Of a DNA stretch of 64,000 nt, positions 1-9,766 are shown one piece after another. The stretch is from Rhynchopus sp. YZ270_cl-10 (lineage: Eukaryota > Euglenozoa > Diplonemea > Diplonemida > Diplonemidae). The DNA lies in NCBI GenBank assembly GCA_964035575.1, contig OZ037863.1, positions 1,094,001-1,158,000 of the forward strand. The letters are read 5' to 3'. How positions within the stretch are numbered: position 1 is the stretch's first letter; every line of letters starts with the position of its first letter. A model generated the notes under the pieces. It had not been told where the DNA came from. It made no database searches and saw nothing but the letters and a program-made list of their open reading frames with translations. Made by a program: the position numbers and the translations under genes.

Positions 1-203
1 GAGCACCCTGACCTGTGGACACTGCTTCCGTGCTTGAGACACAGCAGACCCTGACCCGGTCCGTCGGTTGTGCCTCACACCACATGTGGAGACGCTCCCT
101 TCCTGCCTGCGAGCATGCATCTCTGCACTCTCCTCGGCTGCCTCCCACAGGCTGTTTGTCTTCTTGCTTGGCAGATGCACACCACACTATACACCTTGTA
201 CAG
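1..203 (+). other. 3' part of an intron of a ubiquitin-like gene cut by the window edge
   Basis: This stretch is closely similar to the introns at 2051-2258 and 2499-2779 (shared blocks such as GACACAGCAGACCCTGAC and ACCACATGTGGAGACGC) and ends in the same acceptor, CTTGTACAG. It is therefore the end of an intron whose upstream exons lie outside the window. Confidence 0.7.
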
Positions 204-428
204 AACATGCAGATCATCGTCAAGACCTTGGATGGAACGACGATCACCCTTTCTGGGCTTTCCTCGAATGACACTATCGATAACGTGAAGGCGAAGATCC
301 AGGCAATGGGGGGCATCCCACCCGAACAGCAGCTACTCCTCTTCGCAGGGAAGCAGCTTGAGGACGAACGCACCCTTGCAGACTACAAGATTTGGCATGA
401 GTGCACACTGAACTTGGTGCTGGAATAA
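204..428 (+). CDS. Ubiquitin-like domain protein, terminal exon (5' partial)
   Basis: The exon follows a TACAG acceptor and encodes one ubiquitin-like domain starting [15 protein letters not shown] and ending NLVLE before a TAA stop. It keeps the ubiquitin hallmarks [28 protein letters not shown]. It ends right after the last beta strand, without the LRLRGG tail of true ubiquitin, so it should not be processed or conjugated as ubiquitin is. It is the last unit of a multi-domain gene like its neighbour at 1335-2875. The upstream exons are outside the window. The domain assignment is firm; the cellular role is unknown. Confidence 0.75.
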   Translation, partial: NMQIIVKTLDGTTITLSGLSSNDTIDNVKAKIQAMGGIPPEQQLLLFAGKQLEDERTLADYKIWHECTLNLVLE

Positions 429-1334
429 GAAGTAGACTTGTGTGTATTTAAAGTAGCAAATGGGGAGGCACTTCTGCACAACGGCACCCTGTAAGAGCAG
501 AACACGTCAATTAAGTGACGACATAAGGATGCGGCACCTTTTTGTTAACCTCTTCTTCGTGCACGGAGAACTCATCTCCTTTCCACATATCGTACTTATG
601 AGGTACACCATGTGATGCAAGAAGCACGTTTGGTCTCATGTGTGTCATTTACGCGTTTCTGTTTTTGAAGATGTGTGTGCACGAGAGGCACATTTATCAT
701 ACATGTTTTCTTTCTCTTGTGTTCCCATGTTTTCACACATTTTCTAGCCTCTTTTCCTGCACAGAGAACTCATCTCCTTGCCACATGTTGTCTTATGAGG
801 AACAGCATGTGACACGAAGGTCCCAGCACACAGTTGAAAAGGACAACGTGCAACACTTCAACAATCACCCCTTTTTGGGTGTCAACACAAGTTACAAAGC
901 TCATCTGGACCCCATTTTCCCATAAACATTTTGCGACTTTCCCCTTCTTAGTATCAATGTGCTACGTAAGTCTGTACGTCAAGATGTCTTTGCTTTGGCA
1001 GGACCGGCACCAGGTTGCCAACGGAAGCGCCAAGGTACGGCACTTTTATGAGAAGACTGTTTGTTTTGGTGTTGTGTCCTCGCACTGTGCCTTTTAGGGT
1101 GCTTTTGTTTCGGGTGTGCTTTTAGGACAAAGCAACAATAACATGGCAGATGCATACCAACGGGAGCACGCTCAGCACAGCATGCACGAAAGAGGTAGTT
1201 ATCTGGACATTTCTCAGACATTTGTACCAAAGAGTCTGACAGCAGTCAATATTTTGTTCACACTTTCAAGGGTTTCACATCATTCTGCAGGAAACGTCGT
1301 GTCTCTGTGAACACAACACAGCACTAATATCACC
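429..1334. other. Intergenic region between the two ubiquitin-like genes
   Basis: There is no supported gene here. Positions 430-700 are duplicated at about 3190-3465 (the 3' flank of the next UBL gene), which shows that gene and flank were duplicated together. A GNRA hairpin lies at 670-698. A short reading frame near 984-1034 ends at a GTACGG donor-like site and could be an upstream non-UBL exon, but I cannot support it. Confidence 0.6.
670..698 (+). repeat. GNRA hairpin element, stem type A
   Basis: Left arm GATGTGTGTGC, loop ACGAGAG, right arm GCACATTTATC. The C-GAGA-G tetraloop is followed by a T-rich tract. Its duplicate is at 3431-3459. Confidence 0.6.
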
Positions 1335-2875
1335 ATGGAAGCGTCGGCACCACACTTGCAGGACAAACAGAAGATAGACGTGCAAGTGGACGACTCTTCA
1401 CGCGTGCTTTCCGTGGAACTTGACTTCACGAGAGACACATGCCTCTTCGACTTTAAAAAGCTGGTTGCTGCAAAGGAAGGTGTGCGCACAGAACAGGTGC
1501 ATCTCACCATTGGGGGCAAGGAGTACCCAGACACAAAGAAACTTATGCTTGTGGCACATCTGGACTTTGTGCTGGAGCTTGCTAGTAAGGTAATGTTGGT
1601 TTTGTTATTGACACCTCCTCACGTTGTGAGCTGCACTATTTGCCCCATTTTTGTCATCCAACTCACCTCCGCTTTGGAACGTGAGAAGCTGGCCACAACC
1701 ATCATATGCGGTTACCTGAACTGCATCTGCACTCTCCTTCACGACGGAGTCTGCTTGCAAGGCCCTGTTTCTCATTTCACATGACAGGTTTACGTTCCCT
1801 CACCACCTCTAACTTACAGATGCCGATCTTCGTGAAGTCGTTGGCAGGGAAGACAATCCGTCTTGAAGTAGAACCACGTGACACCGTCCTTGCTGTGAAG
1901 GAGCAGATCAAGGACAAGGGGGACATCCCGATAGACCAGCAGTGCCTTGTTGTGGGAGACGAGGAGCTTGAAGACGGACACACCCTTGCAGACTGCAACA
2001 TTCAGGAGGACAGCACTCTGTACTTGGTGGTGTTCTCTCCACAGCGACAGGTATGCCCACCACCACAAGATCAACACACACAACGTACTGTGCACACTTT
2101 TGCTCTGCACACCCTGATGGGAGCACCCTGACCTCGTGTGGCACTGTGTGGACATTGCTTCCGTGCTCGAGACACAGCAGACCCTGACCCGGTCCGTCGG
2201 TTGTGCCACACACCACATGTGGAGACGCTCCCTTCCTGCCACCACACACCTTGTACAGGGAATGCGGATCTTCGTCAAGACCTTTTATGAGAGGACACTT
2301 ACCCTTGAGATTTCTCCCAATGACACTCTCGAGGATGTGAGTGCGAAGATTCAGGACAAGGAGGGCATCCCACCCGAACGGCAGAACCTCCTCTTCGGAG
2401 GGAAGCAGCTTGAGTACTCACGCACCCTTGCAGACTACCACATTCAGAATGAGAGCACACTGCATTTGATGCTGAGATGTAGTTCTAGACAGACAGAGGT
2501 ATGCCCACCATCACGAGAGTAGCTCAACGTACTGTGCACACTTTTGCTCTGCAACCCTGATGAGAGCATTCTCACCTCGTGTGGCACTGTGTGGACACTG
2601 TTTCCGTGCTCGAGACACAGCAGACCCTGCCTGACCCGGTCCGTCGGTTGTGCCAGACACCACATGTGGAGACGCTCCCTTCCTGCCTGCGAGCATGCAT
2701 CTCTGCACTCTCCTCGGCTGCCTCCCCAAAGGCTGTTTGTCTTCTTGCTTGGCAGATGCACACCACACACCTTGTACAGGACCTGCAGGTTTTCTTCCCC
2801 TGGACCAGGGATGGAAAGCAAATCGCCCTTCCTGGGCTTGCCTTGTACCGTAAACTGAAGAATTGTGGGTCGTAA
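1335..2875 (+). CDS. Multi-domain ubiquitin-like protein, four exons
   Basis: Exons 1335-1589, 1820-2050, 2259-2498 and 2780-2875 join in phase 0 across introns with GTAATG or GTATGC donors and TTACAG/TGTACAG acceptors. Exons 1-3 each hold one ubiquitin-like domain: a divergent one ([18 protein letters not shown]), then [19 protein letters not shown], then [19 protein letters not shown]. Domain junctions read VVFSPQRQ and [10 protein letters not shown] rather than LRLRGG, so cleavage into free ubiquitin is not expected; the product is probably one chain of fused UBL folds. The start is the first ATG of exon 1, in an ACCATGG context. Exon 4 begins like a fourth UBL unit but stops after 31 codons at a foldback insertion, and the rest of that unit lies downstream out of use. 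The introns are similar to one another, so exon and intron were duplicated as a unit. Confidence 0.65.
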
Positions 2876-2892
2876 CTATTCTGAGACAGAAG

Positions 2893-2964
2893 TATTCTGG
2901 GCCGGAACAAAACTGGAACACTTGGGGTTTTTGGGGTGTCCCAATTTTGTTCCGGCCCAGAATA
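2893..2964. repeat. Perfect-arm foldback inside the fourth UBL unit
   Basis: Arms of 24 bp at 2893-2916 and 2941-2964 (core CTGGGCCGGAACAAAA and its complement) differ at one position and enclose a 24 bp loop. The foldback separates the two halves of the fourth ubiquitin-like unit, so it looks like a small insertion in a coding exon. Confidence 0.7.
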
Positions 2965-3144
2965 ATTCTTTTTACGTATGACACAATCGAGAACATGAAG
3001 GCGAAGATCCAGGACAAGGAGGATATCCCATCCGACCAGCAGCGTCTCATCTACGCAGGGAATCAGTGTGCGAAGCGGCTTGAGGACGAAGGCACCTTTG
3101 CAGACTACAATATTTGGCTGAGCACACACTGCACTTGGTGCTGA
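2965..3144 (+). pseudogene. Detached second half of the fourth ubiquitin-like unit
   Basis: The translation [20 protein letters not shown] and then [10 protein letters not shown] matches the second half of a ubiquitin fold, with an extra NQCAK segment and a one-base loss near the end compared with 204-428. No intact splice route from exon 4 was found. It reads as a decayed duplicate unit. Confidence 0.6.
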
Positions 3145-3678
3145 AAAACAGCGGTGACTAAGAAGTGTTATAGTTTTGAATGAACACCGTCTTCTGAGAA
3201 GACGTGTATTTAAAGTCGCAAATGGGGAGGCGCTTCTGCACAACGGCACCCCGCAAGAGGAGAACACGTCAGTTAGGTGACGACATAAGGATGCGGCACC
3301 TTTTGTTGGCCTCTTCTTCCTGCACAGAGAACTCATCTCCTTTCGATATGTTGTATTTATGAGATACTGCCTGTGATGCAAGAAGCACGTTTGGTCTCAT
3401 GTGTGTCATTTACGCGTTTCTGTTTTTGAAGATGTGTGTGCACGAGAGGCACATTCATCATACACGTGGACCTATTCCAGAATTATGCCAGGGGTTTTCT
3501 GGGACTCAGTGGGTTTTGGGAGGATTTTTTTTTGAGTTTTTGCTGGCGGCTGCAGGCCTTTTGCTAACCATCATGCCATCATGCCACGTTTTTGGGCGTT
3601 TTTTGTTTTTTTTTCCATCATGCCACCATCATGCCACGGGGGGGCTTTCGCTCTGCATCACCTGGGGATTTCCCCCCA
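3145..3678. other. 3' flank of the UBL gene and lead-in to the octamer array
   Basis: The first 320 bases repeat the 3' flank of the upstream UBL gene, including the GNRA hairpin. At 3570-3590 and 3617-3640 are short runs of ATGCCATC, the inverted form of the octamer that follows. No gene is seen. Confidence 0.6.
3431..3459 (+). repeat. GNRA hairpin element, stem type A
   Basis: Left arm GATGTGTGTGC, loop ACGAGAG, right arm GCACATTCATC. This is the duplicate of 670-698. Confidence 0.6.
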
Positions 3679-4125
3679 GATGGCATGATGGCATGATGGC
3701 ATGATGGCATGATGGCATGATGGCATGATGGCATGATGGCATGATGGCATGATGGCATGATGGCATGATGGCATGATGGCATGATGGCATGATGGCATGA
3801 TGGCATGATGGCATGATGGCATGATGGCATGATGGCATGATGGCATGATGGCATGATGGCATGATGGCATGATGGCATGATGGCATGATGGCATGATGGC
3901 ATGATGGCATGATGGCATGATGGCATGATGGCATGATGGCATGATGGCATGATGGCATGATGGCATGATGGCATGATGGCATGATGGCATGATGGCATGA
4001 TGGCATGATGGCATGATGGCATGATGGCATGATGGCATGATGGCATGATGGCATGATGGCATGATGGCATGATGGCATGATGGCATGATGGCATGATGGC
4101 ATGATGGCATGATGGCATGATGGCA
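3679..4125. repeat. Tandem array of the octamer GATGGCAT, about 56 copies
   Basis: The array is essentially uninterrupted for about 447 bp. Inverted copies of the unit occur just upstream, so the border can fold back. Because 8 is not a multiple of 3 and the unit holds no stop in the CATCATGC sense, all three frames of the minus strand stay open; these open frames are not genes. Confidence 0.98.
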
Positions 4126-4767
4126 CCTTGAAATTTTTCTGCTCGCTGCGCTCGCGGAGGTATACCTCAAAAAAAATTCCCGCTCGCTTCGCTCGCGCTG
4201 TACGCTATCCTGCCTACGATGCCATTTTACAATGTCTAAGGGGATTCCCTTGCATTTTGCAGCCAGAAATGAAACTTGACCCAAGCTGCAAAAAATTGAA
4301 CATTGTTATTTCAAAGTGACCCAACTGTTGCAACAGCCCCTGCTTCTGGAAGACGTATTGATTTTGTACGGTTAGTGTACGTAAGGCGCAAGACCAAGCA
4401 CCGTTAATAAAGGATTAGATTCCGTTTTTGTTAGCTTGCAAAGCTGACCCTTCGCCTCTCCACCCTGTGGCTGGCAGGGAGGCGCGCGCGAAGCGCGCGA
4501 CGACCGCTTTTACCAGGTGGGAAAGCTCGGAATGTACTTTTTTTCCAGGAAATTATTTTTTTTTGACCATCATGCCATTCAGGGGGAAAATCCCAAAGTT
4601 AGCAAAAGGCCTGTGGCGGCTGGCGTGTGCTTGCGGGGCCGAGGGCCCATTTTACTACAGTTCCACCACCAACACTACTAGTTTAGTGGAGCGTTTTCCG
4701 GTCTGCGGGATGACGCCTGATGATGCACGATTATGCACGATGACAGCACGATTACGTTTTTTTATTT
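4126..4767. other. Spacer between the octamer and heptamer arrays
   Basis: No gene is seen. It contains palindromic GCTCGCTGCGCTCGCGG and GCTCGCTTCGCTCGCGC segments near 4141-4197, and GATGACGC/GCACGATTA motifs at 4707-4755 that recur on the far side of the heptamer array at 5539-5605. Confidence 0.5.
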
Positions 4768-5422
4768 TGTGTACTGTGTACTGTGTACTGTGTACTGTGT
4801 ACTGTGTACTGTGTACTGTGTACTGTGTACTGTGTACTGTGTACTGTGTACTGTGTACTGTGTACTGTGTACTGTGTACTGTGTACTGTGTACTGTGTAC
4901 TGTGTACTGTGTACTGTGTACTGTGTACTGTGTACTGTGTACTGTGTACTGTGTACTGTGTACTGTGTACTGTGTACTGTGTACTGTGTACTGTGTACTG
5001 TGTACTGTGTACTGTGTACTGTGTACTGTGTACTGTGTACTGTGTACTGTGTACTGTGTACTGTGTACTGTGTACTGTGTACTGTGTACTGTGTACTGTG
5101 TACTGTGTACTGTGTACTGTGTACTGTGTACTGTGTACTGTGTACTGTGTACTGTGTACTGTGTACTGTGTACTGTGTACTGTGTACTGTGTACTGTGTA
5201 CTGTGTACTGTGTACTGTGTACTGTGTACTGTGTACTGTGTACTGTGTACTGTGTACTGTGTACTGTGTACTGTGTACTGTGTACTGTGTACTGTGTACT
5301 GTGTACTGTGTACTGTGTACTGTGTACTGTGTACTGTGTACTGTGTACTGTGTACTGTGTACTGTGTACTGTGTACTGTGTACTGTGTACTGTGTACTGT
5401 GTACTGTGTACTGTGTACTGTG
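4768..5422. repeat. Tandem array of the heptamer TGTGTAC, about 93 copies
   Basis: About 655 bp of TGTGTAC repeats with no visible substitution. The unit contains the palindrome GTAC, and long reading frames on both strands result from the period of 7 with no stop, so they are not genes. The flanks share degenerate GATGACGC/GCACGATTA motifs. Confidence 0.98.
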
Positions 5423-5874
5423 AGAAAATTGATCAAAAACGAGAACTTGGCAAATTGACCCCACCACTGGCCGGACGGATTCCGAAAATGCAAATGGTGT
5501 TGAAAAGCTTCACCAACAAGGGAAAAAAAAATCCCCTGACACGATGACTCCCGATTATGCACGATTAGGCACGATGACAGCCGATGACGCCCGATTTGGC
5601 GCGATTATTTGCCCCGGAAAACGCTCCATTTAGCACCAGTCGTTACGACAGTAGTACCCACAAGCAGTCCGCCGTGTACACACTGATGCTGAAGCTTCCT
5701 GGCACGGCGGGGCCATAGAGGCACAGATTTAGTGAATACTCCTGGGGCCCATCCCCATCAACAAAACACCCCCGCGCCACTTCACACAAAGTGACCACAA
5801 AACACTACAGACAAACGGGGGGGTTTTTCCCTTCTTATCTCCTCTACCGGAGGCACACACCAACAACAAACACG
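5423..5874. other. Spacer and 5' flank of LSM7
   Basis: It begins with the flank motifs shared with the other side of the heptamer array (5539-5605). The last 120 bases before the LSM7 start are rich in CAC/CAA and presumably form the 5' untranslated region. No gene is seen. Confidence 0.5.
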
Positions 5875-6526
5875 ATGTCCGGTGGTGGTGGTGGTGGTGG
5901 CGGTGCAGGGGGCGCAGGAGGTGGCGGGCGCGGCAAAAACAAAAAGGATGTCCTGCACGACATGGAGCGTCTGATGGACCAACCCGTCAACGTGAAGCTC
6001 GCAGGAGGCCGTGAGGTGACCGGTGTGCTCAAAGGCTACGACGCTTCTCTGAACCTCGTTCTCGATGAGACCAGAGAGTACGTCCGTGACTATAAGGTAA
6101 AAACCATTTGTTTTTTCTTCAACAACAATTTGCACGGTTTGCAAAAATGACATTTCAGGCAAACCCATCACCTAACACCTTCCCCCCTCTGGTCAACCAC
6201 CAAAAATGACTGAAAAATGTTATCATTTCCTTTGAGCCCCCCCTACCCCCATACCCCCTTCCCCCACCCCCTTTCCCAACCACACCACAACGGGCCATAT
6301 TCTGCGAAGAATTACCCTCACTAGACATCAACCTCACAACATCACTTCACAACAGAACTTCCAAAAGCGCCGTATCGTACCCGACCCTGAGGACGACGAA
6401 GCCTGCATAGAGGACACACGCAACCTAGGTGTCGCTGTTGTCAAGGGCACGCTGGTGGAGGTGGTGGCACCCTATGACGGCACCGAAGAAATACCTAACC
6501 CCTTCATGGAAGAGCAAGAGGAATAG
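5875..6526 (+). CDS. LSM7: U6 snRNA-associated Sm-like protein LSm7
   Basis: LSm7 is a subunit of the LSm1-7 ring (mRNA decapping and decay) and the LSm2-8 ring (U6 snRNA binding). Two exons, 5875-6096 and 6356-6526, join in phase 0 (TATAAG|GTAAAA ... CAACAG|AAC) to give 130 residues. The Sm1 motif is VNVKLAGGREVTGVLKGYD followed by SLNLVLDETREYVRD; exon 2 gives the family-specific EDTRNLGVAVVKGT (Sm2) and the diagnostic C-terminal IPNPF. The start is the ATG before a glycine-rich leader (MSGGGGGGGG) that replaces the lysine-rich leader of animal LSm7. The exon 1 frame stays open a short way into the intron, but the Sm2 motif needs the splice. Its presence agrees with the active splicing seen throughout the window. 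Confidence 0.95.
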
Positions 6527-6779
6527 AATAGAGCACCTAAGGAGCGGATAACAGGTGTTGCGGATGACCGTGCAAAGGTTGGGGTAGTGGGGAGGTGGGT
6601 GGGGCATCTTGGTGGGGTAGGGGGTAGGTGTTTTGCGTCCATAGCGATGTACAGCGCTTTTCTGGTTCATATGTTAAAACTGAAGGAATACTATTTTTTC
6701 TCCCCATTCTCTGGGTTGGGGTTGGCCCCTCCATTATACACCCTTCAACCTCTCAGCTCCCCCCCTTCTCCCAACATAA

Positions 6780-8447
6780 ATGGCCTTCCCTGGGCTGAGT
6801 ACGATCACCGGCAGCAATGCTGGGCGGTTTAGGGATCGGGCACCTCGGCTGGACCCTGCGGGGAAGGTGACAAGCGACCCAAGCGAGAACGTTGGGTCGT
6901 GCGTTAAATTTGTCAGCGACAGGCCGAACACACCGGACGGGATCGCACCATACCGAAAGTCGCGACAGGAGGTCGGAAAGGCAATCATCCCCACTGGACG
7001 TGCCCGCGACGACCCACCCCCAGACATCCGCTTCGGCAAACGCAACCTCTACAACGACAGCGCGCACTCCCTCGTCCAGGCCGACACCCGCTCACTCTTC
7101 CTCCAAAAACAGCAGGAGCTCAAAGAGAATATGTACCTCACCTCCAAGACCGAGCCCCTAGGACAATCCCGCAAATGCACCTCCCTCCCAGACAAAGCGA
7201 TCGACCCGCAGACGCGCTTTGGGAGGGTCACAAAGACCTCCGAGAACTCTAAGGAAGTGATCTATCCGTACGACGGTGAAGGCGCGGATGAGGAGCAGAC
7301 CAACCACGGCCGCTACTGCAAGACGCACAACAGCTACGATGCGGGCGAGCAGAAGAAGCGCAGCTACGACTGGAACTCCCACGGCATCTGCCCCGCAAGC
7401 CACCGCTTTGGCTACGTAAAGGAGAAGGAGCACGACGGCGTGCGGCAGGCCCTCGTCTACGGCAGGGACCGCAACACTGTCATTGTCCCGAAGATGATTG
7501 AAGAGTTCAAAGACGTCTCAGGCGACTCTCTGGGCTGTGCAAAGAACCAAGGCTTCGGCAACGAACGCGACCTGCCTGGCAACTTCACATTCGGCCGCAA
7601 GAACGTTTCCGACGAATGGGGTGTAAAGGAGTGCGTCGCGAGCTGTGCGCAGGACGCCGAGCTGGTCGACAAAGACCTTGGAGCCTCTAAGAAGCACAAC
7701 CCCACACACGAGGTCGACACCAACCGCATCTACGGTGTGCCCTCCGTACGCAAGGACCTTGCACGGCCACGTCACAAGAAGGTGACAGACTGCGTCAACT
7801 ACGGCGACGACACCAGCGCAAGCACCTTGCTCTGCCCATCGAAGTACGCGGCGCTTGACGTACACGAAGAGGTATGTTGAGGTGTCTGTGACATATTTGT
7901 GTTTATCAAGTTTGTGAAGATGTCTCAAATGAGAGGAGGTGATGGTGCATTGAGGGGGTGAAAGGAAGGTGGTGGTTTTTTGTATTTGGGATGGATGTCC
8001 CAAGTGGAATGGAGGAAAGGGGGTGGGTGGAGTTGTTGCACAGTGAGGACTGCCTCGTTGTGTTTGGCAGTGAGGCAATCATCGAATGAAATGCAGAATA
8101 CATAACAACCCTTTTCAACAACAGGACTTCCTCCACCCAATCACACGCGACTTCATGCACGAACTGGCAAGTAAATGTGGGTTCGACTTGGAAGAAGATG
8201 AGTTCGAGCAGGTATGCAAGACACCCCAAACCTTTGCACACATGCCCTTTTTATTCACTTTTTTGAGAGTGTTTTCTAGTAGCTGTGTCAAGACTGTTCT
8301 GAAGGCTCTACAAAACCAACAGATTACAAAAATGTGCAATAAACAACAACAAAACCACAGTGCTGGAATTTGTCGGAAACATACACTACCGACGGCAGTG
8401 TATCAATCGAGACGTTTAGACGGGCTGTTGAGGAGCTTGGGTACTAA
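6780..8447 (+). CDS. EFHB: EF-hand domain-containing protein B (axonemal CFAP21-like)
   Basis: EFHB/CFAP21 is a protein of ciliary doublet microtubules. Exons 6780-7871, 8125-8211 and 8361-8447 join in phase 0 (GAG|GTATGT, CAG|GTATGC; acceptors ACAG) to give 421 residues. The body shows the family's repeated short motifs around conserved FGK/FG and YDW residues: IRFGKRNLYND, FGRVTKTS, SYDWNSHG then HRFGYVKEKEHDG, and IYGVPSVRKDL then VTDCVNYGDD. The C-terminal part, ITRDFMHELASKCGFDLEED followed across the second intron by CWNLSETYTTDGSVSIETF, is the EF-hand-like helical region of the family, although a canonical calcium loop is not obvious. This gene is the strongest sign that the organism builds a flagellum. 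Confidence 0.88.
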
Positions 8448-8732
8448 TTGAAAAAAATCTGTCTGAATCCCACAAAGGGCAGGAAAACATCGGGGAAACT
8501 CAGAACAAATCAAAATGGCAAAAAATCGACACACGGATATCTGCCAAACAAAATCCTTCTTTTTTTGAAGCACCAGGTGCACAACATAACCATCATGACT
8601 CTTTGGCTCCGGACTTCCGTCCGTTCTGCTTCAGAGTGCAAAGGACCTAGGTACTTTCCCCGCACCCCCTTTGAGGCGCCACGCCTGCCTAAGAGTGTGC
8701 ACTATCTTGCACACTTCTTCTTTTTTTCATAA

Positions 8733-8765
8733 GGCGACTAAGGCAACGGGAGGCTGAGGTTCATC
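8733..8765 (+). repeat. GNRA hairpin element, stem type B
   Basis: GGCGACTAAGGC pairs with GGCTGAGGTTCATC around a loop with the tetraloop GGGA closed by C-G (another GNRA sequence). CTTATAAAAA follows. Confidence 0.55.
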
Positions 8766-9176
8766 TTATAAAAAACTGTTCTTCATACAAGGCGTGTCAG
8801 GAGGGTAGAGTGCGTTCCTCCAGCTCCCTCCCATTTTCAGCGGGGAAACCCTCAGCCCCATTACCCCCTATTGTTAGCCTAATGCACATATTGTTACACA
8901 CAAAAAAACATCAGTAAGACACCCCTCCCTCCCTCCTCCCTCCCTTTCCTTTGAATCATCCTTCAGGAATTTGTTTTTTGACAGCGAAACGTTTCCCCAT
9001 GTATTGCAGCGGGAAACAATATGACAAACAGGTGCAGGGTGGTTCCATGCATATCATAGAATTCGGCACCTTGTGTGTCTCCCAAAATCCAAAAGCGTTG
9101 TGTGTGAGGTTTTGAAGGAAAAAATAGACTTTTTGTTTGGCAAAGCATCTAAGCGACAGACCGCATTTAGACTTCG

Positions 9177-9207
9177 CCTGATAAAGCAACGAGAGGCTTA
9201 GGTTCAT
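9177..9207 (+). repeat. GNRA hairpin element, stem type B
   Basis: The arms CCTGATAAAGC and GCTTAGGTTCATC flank AACGAGAG, with a C-GAGA-G tetraloop. Confidence 0.55.
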
Positions 9208-9282
9208 CTTTATCCACTTTTCTTTCTTTTCTTTAATACGGAAACCTGCTTACAGCTTCCCTGTAAACCACTCCCAAGCGCA

Positions 9283-9314
9283 ACACTCCGGGGGTTCGAT
9301 AACCCGCGGAGTGT
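9283..9314 (+). repeat. tRNA T-arm-like hairpin
   Basis: ACACTCCG-GGGGTT pairs with AACCC-GCGGAGTGT around CGAT. The core GGTTCGATAACC resembles a Pol III B box. A second version at 47259-47283 (CTCTG-GGGTT / AACCC-ACAGAG) keeps the pairing with changed bases. No full tRNA cloverleaf could be drawn around it. Confidence 0.55.
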
Positions 9315-9317
9315 CAG

Positions 9318-9376
9318 GTGCCTGCGTCCCAGAGGCGTTTTGCACTATCAACTTCACTTTCTTTTTTACTAATCAC
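9318..9376 (+). repeat. Family D element: hairpin plus CACTATCAACTTCACTTT tail
   Basis: GTGCCTGCGTCCCAGAGGCG (stem GCCT/AGGC) is followed by TTTTGCACTATCAACTTC and a T-rich run. Similar elements are at 22371, 23892, 39118, 57086 and 63716. Confidence 0.6.
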
Positions 9377-9766
9377 CTCATTGCAAGAAAAGAGGGGAAA
9401 AAAATGTGTAAAGCCCCTCCCCACTATCCATCACACACTCCACAGACAAACTCCCCCCGAGGGGGGCGAACACACAACCCCTTTTTAAGGGGAGAAGAAC
9501 AGAAAGCGCGACGTACCAAACAATGCTATAGCTAGTTGCCAACTGTTTAGTCCTCTCCCTCTCCCTCTCCCCTCTCTTCTCTTCTGTTCTCACTCTTTCC
9601 CATTGTTCTACGCCGGACTCCACTGTGCCACCTTGGTTTATTGACTTTATTGACGTTTCTTTTTTCTGCTTTTCTTTAGCTGATTCCACAACGTTTTTTT
9701 TGTCTTTCGTTCAGTTTCTATTTTGAGAAGACGGGTGTTTTTTTTTCAAAAAACCCTTTTTTTCCA

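Larger units (their letters stand above)
8448..9766. other. Intergenic region rich in short hairpin elements
   Basis: No gene is seen. It holds two GNRA hairpins (8733-8765 and 9177-9207), a perfect hairpin AGTGTGCA...TGCACACT near 8693-8714, a tRNA T-arm-like hairpin (9283-9314) and a family D element (9318-9376). Pyrimidine-rich DNA leads into the TTLL gene. Confidence 0.6.

Noticed and set aside
3618-4284. Three overlapping minus-strand frames over the GATGGCAT array
   Set aside because: Same reason: period 8 with no stop. The translation is only HAIMPSCH repeated.
3679-5422. CRISPR array
   Set aside because: The repeats are contiguous with no spacers, and the DNA is eukaryotic.
4428-5562. 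Open frames of 240-330 codons on both strands over the TGTGTAC array
   Set aside because: A 7 bp unit without stops gives open frames in all phases. The translations (YCVLCTV repeats, HSTQYTV repeats) are pure repeat products.
9240-9380. tRNA gene
   Set aside because: There is a good T-arm-like hairpin, but no acceptor, D or anticodon arms could be placed around it.
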